From the NCBI GenBank assembly GCA_030595485.1, contig JAUVDE010000185.1, forward strand, positions 1 through 6,815: a DNA stretch of 6,815 nucleotides, written 5' to 3'. Positions 1-4,661 of this stretch are shown here, piece by piece. A program made the translations under genes and the position numbers. The stretch is from Draconibacterium sp. Lineage in GTDB: Bacteria > Bacteroidota > Bacteroidia > Bacteroidales > Prolixibacteraceae. Within the stretch, counting starts at the first letter, position 1. Every line of letters begins with the position of its first letter. Below the pieces are notes generated by a model, which was not told the origin of the DNA, did not search any database, and saw only the letters and a program-made list of their open reading frames with translations.

Positions 1-1182
1 TATTTTTTTAGCATGCTCATTGGTTTTCGATTTCTCTACCCACGACTCCCAAAAGGGCAAATAGTGTTTTCCGCTTTTTGTCCCAGTTATGTGAGTTGTA
101 AAAGTTGTATCGGGTGAAAGGTTTAGAATATATCTGTGTGTTTTAGTTCTGATTGTGCGTGCAGGACAATGATTCCAGATACCCGGCCCGCCATTATCAT
201 TCCCGGTATGTGAACCAAATACAACTTCTCGGTGTCTGGTCTTTTTTCCCAGTAAAACAGGAAGAACACTTCGTCCATCAATATCATCAGGGGTTTGTCC
301 TCCTGCTACTTCAATTAATGTTGGAAGTATATCAACTAAGGATACCATGGCATTGGTTTTCGAAGCGGGTTGTATTTTGCCCGGCCAGCGTGCTATAAAA
401 GGCACCCGAAGTCCATTGTCGTACACACACCATTTTCCAAAGGGCCAGTTTGCTCCCTGGTCTGAGGTGTAAGTAATAAAAGTATTTTCGCTAATCTTTT
501 TCATCTCTATAGCTTCCAGTACATTACCCAAAATGCTATCCATTAAAGTTACATCGCTGTAGTAATTTGCTCTGTCTTTCCTTGTCTCAGGAGTATCAAT
601 AAAATTTGGAGGCAAGGTAAATGAATTCGGATCGTATGTTTTATTTTTCACCCAGGGTGTATGCGGTGGGTGGGTGCAAACAACTAACAGAAGAGGTTTT
701 AGGTTATCGTGTTTTTTCAAAAAAGCAGCGGCATTATTCTCGTCTCCATCTTTAAAATCGTAACTAAATTGCTTTTGTGGATAATGATGAAATTTGCCAA
801 AATGAGCGGTGAAATATCCCATTTCATTAAAATATTGGGGTAGGGTTTTAATGCCGCTTGTAATAGCCGTTCCAAATTTGTGTGCGCCATTTCTATGAGG
901 CATTAAACCTGTAGAAATCACACTTCTTGAAGGGCTGCATAATGGTGATCCTGCATATGCTTCAGTAAATAACATCCCTTCGCTTGCCAGTTTATCAATG
1001 TTTGGTGTGCGAACATCTTTGTCACCATAAACACCAGAATCACGCCAGCCATGATCATCGGAAATAAAAAGTATAATATGTGGTTTTTTTTGTGACAGAC
1101 ACACTCCATTTAAAAAAAGTAAAAAGAGGATTGTGAGAATGTTTTTGTTAAATTTTAATAGACGAATAATCACTAATGTCAT
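1..1182 (-). CDS. Secreted type I (formylglycine) sulfatase, 3' end outside the window
   Basis: This gene hydrolyses sulfate esters or N-sulfates, probably on a glycan in the periplasm. The visible 394 codons stay open to the window edge, so the C-terminus is missing. Residues 1-32 form a signal peptide with a long hydrophobic core (ILTILFLLFLNGV). The mature part opens with the sulfatase strand HIILFISDDHGW, whose D42 and D43 are predicted metal ligands. The maturation motif C-S-P-S-R lies at 82-86, with C82 expected to be oxidised to formylglycine by an FGE or anSME enzyme. The second signature GYFTAHFGKFHH (122-133) supplies K130 and H132. THPPH (170-174) and TSDQG (239-243, metal ligands D241 and Q242) follow, with K250 nearby. 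The THPPH, DQG and late FGSHTGND segments recall N-sulfoglucosamine sulfohydrolase relatives (SulfAtlas S1_8 type), but that subfamily is only a by-eye inference. The ATG at 1182 is favoured by a strong ribosome binding site. It lies 38 bases after the lipoprotein gene and is probably cotranscribed with it. The family is near certain; the substrate is unknown. Confidence 0.95.
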   Translation of the reverse strand, partial: MTLVIIRLLKFNKNILTILFLLFLNGVCLSQKKPHIILFISDDHGWRDSGVYGDKDVRTPNIDKLASEGMLFTEAYAGSPLCSPSRSVISTGLMPHRNGAHKFGTAITSGIKTLPQYFNEMGYFTAHFGKFHHYPQKQFSYDFKDGDENNAAAFLKKHDNLKPLLLVVCTHPPHTPWVKNKTYDPNSFTLPPNFIDTPETRKDRANYYSDVTLMDSILGNVLEAIEMKKISENTFITYTSDQGANWPFGKWCVYDNGLRVPFIARWPGKIQPASKTNAMVSLVDILPTLIEVAGGQTPDDIDGRSVLPVLLGKKTRHREVVFGSHTGNDNGGPGIWNHCPARTIRTKTHRYILNLSPDTTFTTHITGTKSGKHYLPFWESWVEKSKTNEHAKKI

Positions 1183-1220
1183 TATTTCTTGCCTCCTTTA
1201 ATTTTTGCGAATTTAGTCCT
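1183..1220 (-). other. 38-base intergenic gap, no terminator seen
   Basis: This is the largest gap in the window, between the lipoprotein stop (TAA at 1221-1223) and the sulfatase ATG. It is AT-rich and contains the ribosome binding site. I see no stable GC-rich hairpin with a T tract and no clear promoter, so read-through transcription from the upstream genes is the simplest reading. Confidence 0.6.
1192..1199 (-). promoter_or_regulatory. Strong Shine-Dalgarno sequence before the sulfatase
   Basis: On the minus strand the gap reads AAAGGAGG followed by nine bases and then ATG. This is a near-perfect complement to the 16S rRNA 3' end at a usable spacing, and it fixes the sulfatase start at 1182. 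The other two starts visible in the window have no comparable purine-rich motif, as is normal for Bacteroidota, so this site stands out. Confidence 0.7.
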
Positions 1221-2516
1221 TTAGTTATTTATAAATTGACCGTTAACTTTCTGGTACCACTCAATATTTTTCCAGTTCTCCCAATATGGGTGACTGTAAT
1301 TCCAGGGAGTTGTTCCCCATAATTCATAGTCCGACGAGAGTTTCATCCCATCTTCGCACCAATCATATAACCATTCCCAGCTTAAGTCTTTGTGGTCCAT
1401 GTGCCACCACGGCCCCCACGCTTCGGTGGTAGTAAGTGGTGCTCCAATTTCTTCCGACCACACTTTTGCCCATGCCAGACGGTTGTGCATGTCTTTCATC
1501 AACATCGGGCGCGACGATTGCATCGTTTTTTCCAGCCGATCCATGTAGTCTTTATAATCATGTTCGCCACGGTCTTTTTTCATTCCACCAAAACCGGACC
1601 GAGAACCGAATCGTTCGCTTTGAGTTAGCCAGAAATGCAATTCCAAAACATCAAACGATTTGATATTCATTGCCCGGACTTCTTTCCAATAGGAAGTAAA
1701 TGAAAAGGTAAACCGTAATTCGGGATATTTGTGTTGAAAATGAGTCAATGTGCTGTTTAGGTAGTTGCGAACAAATTTCATTTGTTGTGGATTCCATGCC
1801 AATTTATCAAAATTGTTTTGGATACTTCCCGCTGCTTCCATGGCTTCAAGTGCCGATGTAGATTTCTCCCTTTTTACTTGTCCCAAACGGTTTAACTCTG
1901 GAGCAACCGGACTGAAATAAGGAAATTCCTGGTCAAAATCAACATAAACAACATGACTTAGTAAATCGTTTTCTTTTAATATGTCCAATACTTTTTCCCA
2001 CGCTTGCCAGTGCACCCTAGGGCTTTCATAATCTTTTCTAATATCCGGAAATTCGTTTGCTCCCAGTCCCCACGAAGAAAGGATAACAGATATATTTTTC
2101 TCTTTGCATACTTGCATAAACGCTAACAGCTCGGTTACTACAGCATGCTTTCTGTCTTTATCCGATGCTCCCCAATTTCGGAGCGGGTCACCGGCAATGG
2201 TAACCTGTTGCTCATTGTTTTCCAATTTTCCAATTACCAATGGAAAGGCATCGATACGAACCGTGTTAAAACCACGCTCAATTAATTCATTTGTAACTTT
2301 ATCGTAATCCTCAAAGAATCCTCCTTTGTAATGTTGGTTGAGCCAGGAATAATCCCACATGGCTATTGTTAATCGCGAGGGAGTTAAATCGGAACGCATG
2401 TCGTAGTTTCCAAACTGTTTTTCTGTTTTGGTTTGTGGGTGTTTGGGGACACAGCCTAAAAGGATTGTTCCGCTTAGAAATAAAATACTGACATAATATT
2501 TGTACTTTTTTATCAT
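1221..2516 (-). CDS. Cellulase-like (TIM-barrel) glycoside hydrolase lipoprotein
   Basis: The product is a 431-residue lipoprotein with a TIM-barrel fold, resembling the 'cellulase-like' family (Pfam PF12876 type, clan GH-A). Residues 1-21 are a type II signal peptide ending in the lipobox LLGC, so C22 should be lipidated and the protein anchored to a membrane. Barrel landmarks follow in the usual GH-A order: TIAMWDYSWL near strand 1 (50-59), NTVRIDAF near strand 2 (84-91), VILSSWG near strand 3 (144-150), VVYVDFDQEF near strand 4 (189-198), TFSFTSYW near strand 5 (270-277), VLELHFW near strand 6 (290-296) and PLTTTEAWGPW near strand 7 (360-370). By analogy with GH5, E197 is the candidate acid/base and E365 the candidate nucleophile. 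The residue before E197 is Gln, where many GH5 enzymes have Asn. The C-terminus is rich in Trp and Tyr, as in a sugar-binding cleft. The start is an ATG 11 bases after the beta-helix gene, without a Shine-Dalgarno motif. I know of no firm activity for this family, so the substrate is open. Confidence 0.85.
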   Translation of the reverse strand: MIKKYKYYVSILFLSGTILLGCVPKHPQTKTEKQFGNYDMRSDLTPSRLTIAMWDYSWLNQHYKGGFFEDYDKVTNELIERGFNTVRIDAFPLVIGKLENNEQQVTIAGDPLRNWGASDKDRKHAVVTELLAFMQVCKEKNISVILSSWGLGANEFPDIRKDYESPRVHWQAWEKVLDILKENDLLSHVVYVDFDQEFPYFSPVAPELNRLGQVKREKSTSALEAMEAAGSIQNNFDKLAWNPQQMKFVRNYLNSTLTHFQHKYPELRFTFSFTSYWKEVRAMNIKSFDVLELHFWLTQSERFGSRSGFGGMKKDRGEHDYKDYMDRLEKTMQSSRPMLMKDMHNRLAWAKVWSEEIGAPLTTTEAWGPWWHMDHKDLSWEWLYDWCEDGMKLSSDYELWGTTPWNYSHPYWENWKNIEWYQKVNGQFINN

Positions 2517-2527
2517 CGAAAATAGTT
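2517..2527 (-). other. 11-base intergenic junction
   Basis: Eleven bases (AACTATTTTCG on the coding strand) lie between the TAA of the beta-helix gene and the ATG of the lipoprotein gene. No ribosome binding motif is present and there is no room for a promoter, so the lipoprotein must be translated from the upstream transcript. Confidence 0.65.
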
Positions 2528-4642
2528 TTAGTCGCGATTCGTTTTTTGTTTCATGTTCTCGTCAACTGCTTTATCGAAAGCAATTAATATTTCTACCGGA
2601 AGTTTGGCTTTTTCAGTCCATTCTTTTTCTCCATACGCTCCTGCTTTTGAATAGTCAAAAACTTTAAAATCAATTTTCGAAATGTTGCTTTTATTCTTGA
2701 ATTCAAAGTTAAAAGCGGGTGCATCTTTAAAATGTGGATTGGCAATTAGAGAATTGGAATCGTGCCCTGATTTTTGCCATTTCTTAAACGACTTTCCGTT
2801 AAAGATGTATTCATCTCCTTTGGTATTCCAATACAGGTTTTTATCCATCTGAATGTCAATTTTATCCCAGGCACCTTGTAAAACTACCCCTTCGTTAAAA
2901 AGAAGAATATTGTTTTCGAAATTAAAAGAACGATGTTTTTCAACCCGTGTACATTGTGCCTGATATAGTTTTGCGAAAGCAAAAATATTGTTTTGAATGA
3001 AATTGTCTTTACCGTAATGTTGATGAAAACCACCCGTTTTAGTGTTATAAACCAGATTGTTCTCCATAATAATTCCAGATGAACCTTCATCGGTGTAAAG
3101 ACCCCAACCGCCATAAGAATAAGCATGTACATGGTGAATTACGTTGTTACTTATTTCTGTGCCTTCCGATTTCCCCAAAGTGTAAACTGCCGCCATGTCG
3201 CTAAGCAAATCCCAGCCAATGTGGTGAATATGGTTGTAAGTAATCTTATTCCGTTTTGCGAAACTTTCTGCATAACCCCAGGTCCAGCCAACAGACATTC
3301 CCGAATAGTAAAAGTTTCCAATGTCGTTGTGCGAGATTTCGTTATCTGAACTATGTCCGACCCAAATTCCAACAGCAGAAGGAAATTCCTGCCCTCCGGT
3401 TTGAATAATATTATTATGAATTTTTATGTGCGAGGTATGTTCTGCTTCCCGTAGCGATTTAAAATCACCCAAATAAATTCCACCACCACCTAAATTGTTT
3501 AAATAGCAGTGTTCCACTAAATTTTTGCTGCATCCTTTTCCAAACCAGAGTGCATGTTGGCCTGTTTGTGAAATTTGGCAATTAGTAAATTGAATGTTTT
3601 TAGCACCTTTGAGCATAACGGCTGCATTAATTAATGCAGCCGCCTGGTTAGGTTCCGAGCCCGTTTTTGGCATTCGGTAATGGCAATGTGTAAACGACAG
3701 TCCTTCAAACCTAATGTTCTCGACGTATTTGTTATTGGTAGCGTCTCCACTAACCGTAAGCAGGTTTTCTAGTCTTGGTGCAATAACTGTTGTGTTCTCC
3801 GGTGTTTCTCCGGGTAAGGGATAATAAAACAAAGTTCCTTTTTTGTTTAAAAACCATTCGCCTGCTGTGTCAAGTGCTGCTTTGTAATTTTCAAAAACAA
3901 TTCGTCCACCTTTTTTTATCGGATTCCAGGGTTTCATTCCCTTTCCTGAAGTATAAATACGTAAACTGTCTTTTTCAACTTTATCGATAAAACGCAGAGT
4001 AAAATCCCATTTATGGTATGCTCTGAAACGAACATTGTCCACTTCATCTTCGGCTATTTGACTTAATGGAAGAAAGTTGTTTTCATCAAAGGAGAGAATT
4101 TGTTGTGCCTTATCGGCAACGCGCCCGGTTCCTATGTCCCAAATATTTTGTTTGATTTCGCCAATCTTGAGAAATCCTTTGTTGGGTGTACGAGCCAATG
4201 TTGCTCGTTTTCCGTTTACATATAATTGGTCGAAACGCCATTTGTAATAAGCACATTCCGGAATTTTAGCTTCCCAAACACCATTTATATTAACCTTAAA
4301 ACCTGTAATCTTTTTACCTCCGCTGAATATAGGTTTTGCACCTTTTGCCGCTTTGTAAATAATAGAATTATTCTTGGTGCCTCCATCTTCAGGCCTTAAT
4401 AGTAAAGGCTCAGTCATCTGGTAAAAACCATCGTCAACGGTTATAGTAACTGGAGAAGTCACATTCGCATTCTGTTTAAATTTGCGTACTGCATTTTGTG
4501 CTCCTGACAGCGTTGCAAGTGGTTGTTCTTTTGTTCCGGAATTATGATCATTGCCATTGGGAGAGACAAAAAATTGAGCATTTACCCTCTGAAATGAAAG
4601 GCAAATAAATAGAATAAAAATGTATTTAATTAGCTGAGTCAT
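2528..4642 (-). CDS. Secreted right-handed parallel beta-helix protein, GH141-like
   Basis: The product has 704 residues from the ATG. Residues 1-22 are a type I signal peptide (hydrophobic YIFILFICLSF, cleavage after VNA leaving Gln), so it should be periplasmic or secreted. The mature protein opens with FFVSPNGNDHNSGT, the motif that commonly starts such beta-helix enzymes, then TVDDGFYQMTEPLLL and PIFSGGKKITGF. A beta-sandwich-like insert follows (about 115-290), including the QLYVNGKRATLART motif. From about 300 to 600 there are beta-helix coils marked by repeated Asn-rich turns such as NIQFTNCQIS, IHNNIIQT, NEISHNDI, NKITYNHI, TEISNNVIHH and IMENNLVYN. The conserved acidic core is LLSDMAAVYTLG (D482) and GGWGLYTDEGSSG (D518, E519), followed by HQHYG (H540, H542). 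This matches my memory of GH141, which contains alpha-L-fucosidase and xylanase activities. A polysaccharide lyase or other beta-helix function remains possible. A TTG two codons upstream is in frame, but the ATG at 4642 gives a more ordinary start. It lies 19 bases after the upstream gene. Confidence 0.88.
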   Translation of the reverse strand: MTQLIKYIFILFICLSFQRVNAQFFVSPNGNDHNSGTKEQPLATLSGAQNAVRKFKQNANVTSPVTITVDDGFYQMTEPLLLRPEDGGTKNNSIIYKAAKGAKPIFSGGKKITGFKVNINGVWEAKIPECAYYKWRFDQLYVNGKRATLARTPNKGFLKIGEIKQNIWDIGTGRVADKAQQILSFDENNFLPLSQIAEDEVDNVRFRAYHKWDFTLRFIDKVEKDSLRIYTSGKGMKPWNPIKKGGRIVFENYKAALDTAGEWFLNKKGTLFYYPLPGETPENTTVIAPRLENLLTVSGDATNNKYVENIRFEGLSFTHCHYRMPKTGSEPNQAAALINAAVMLKGAKNIQFTNCQISQTGQHALWFGKGCSKNLVEHCYLNNLGGGGIYLGDFKSLREAEHTSHIKIHNNIIQTGGQEFPSAVGIWVGHSSDNEISHNDIGNFYYSGMSVGWTWGYAESFAKRNKITYNHIHHIGWDLLSDMAAVYTLGKSEGTEISNNVIHHVHAYSYGGWGLYTDEGSSGIIMENNLVYNTKTGGFHQHYGKDNFIQNNIFAFAKLYQAQCTRVEKHRSFNFENNILLFNEGVVLQGAWDKIDIQMDKNLYWNTKGDEYIFNGKSFKKWQKSGHDSNSLIANPHFKDAPAFNFEFKNKSNISKIDFKVFDYSKAGAYGEKEWTEKAKLPVEILIAFDKAVDENMKQKTNRD
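3619..3642. repeat. Perfect 24-base palindrome inside the beta-helix gene
   Basis: The half-site CGGCTGCATTAA is followed immediately by its exact reverse complement, so the site could form a hairpin in either strand or bind a dimeric protein. It falls in the coding sequence for the Ala-rich stretch QAAALINAAVM (residues about 333-343 from the ATG). The symmetry may simply come from Ala codons flanking Leu-Ile-Asn. No function is claimed. Confidence 0.6.
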
Positions 4643-4661
4643 TTGCAAATAATAAAATGTT
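4643..4661 (-). other. Short intergenic junction
   Basis: Only 19 bases separate the TAA of the DUF5703-like gene from the ATG of the beta-helix gene. The junction is almost entirely A and T, with no Shine-Dalgarno motif, promoter or terminator that I can see. Such spacing supports a single transcript and possibly translational coupling. Confidence 0.6.

Noticed and set aside
153..398. Plus-strand open frame of 81 codons
   Set aside because: It lies antisense to the sulfatase C-terminal half, whose frame is continuous and carries family motifs. The plus-strand product has no recognisable features.
1084..1091. Run of eight A residues on the coding strand, as a slippage or phase-variation site in the sulfatase
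   Set aside because: The run encodes Lys-Lys after the signal peptide in an intact frame, and such short tracts are common in AT-rich genomes. Nothing indicates switching.
918..1109. Minus-strand open frame of 63 codons overlapping the sulfatase start
   Set aside because: It is an out-of-frame reading of the sulfatase segment that encodes the DDH and CSPSR motifs. The in-frame product explains the sequence fully.
1183..1220. Rho-independent terminator or internal promoter in the largest gap
   Set aside because: No stable stem with a T tract and no convincing Bacteroidota promoter (TTTG with TAnnTTTG) could be placed. The gap is short enough for cotranscription.
4643..4648. In-frame TTG start two codons upstream of the beta-helix ATG
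   Set aside because: The ATG at 4642 is a more usual start and already gives a complete signal peptide. TTG would add only two residues and has no supporting ribosome binding site.
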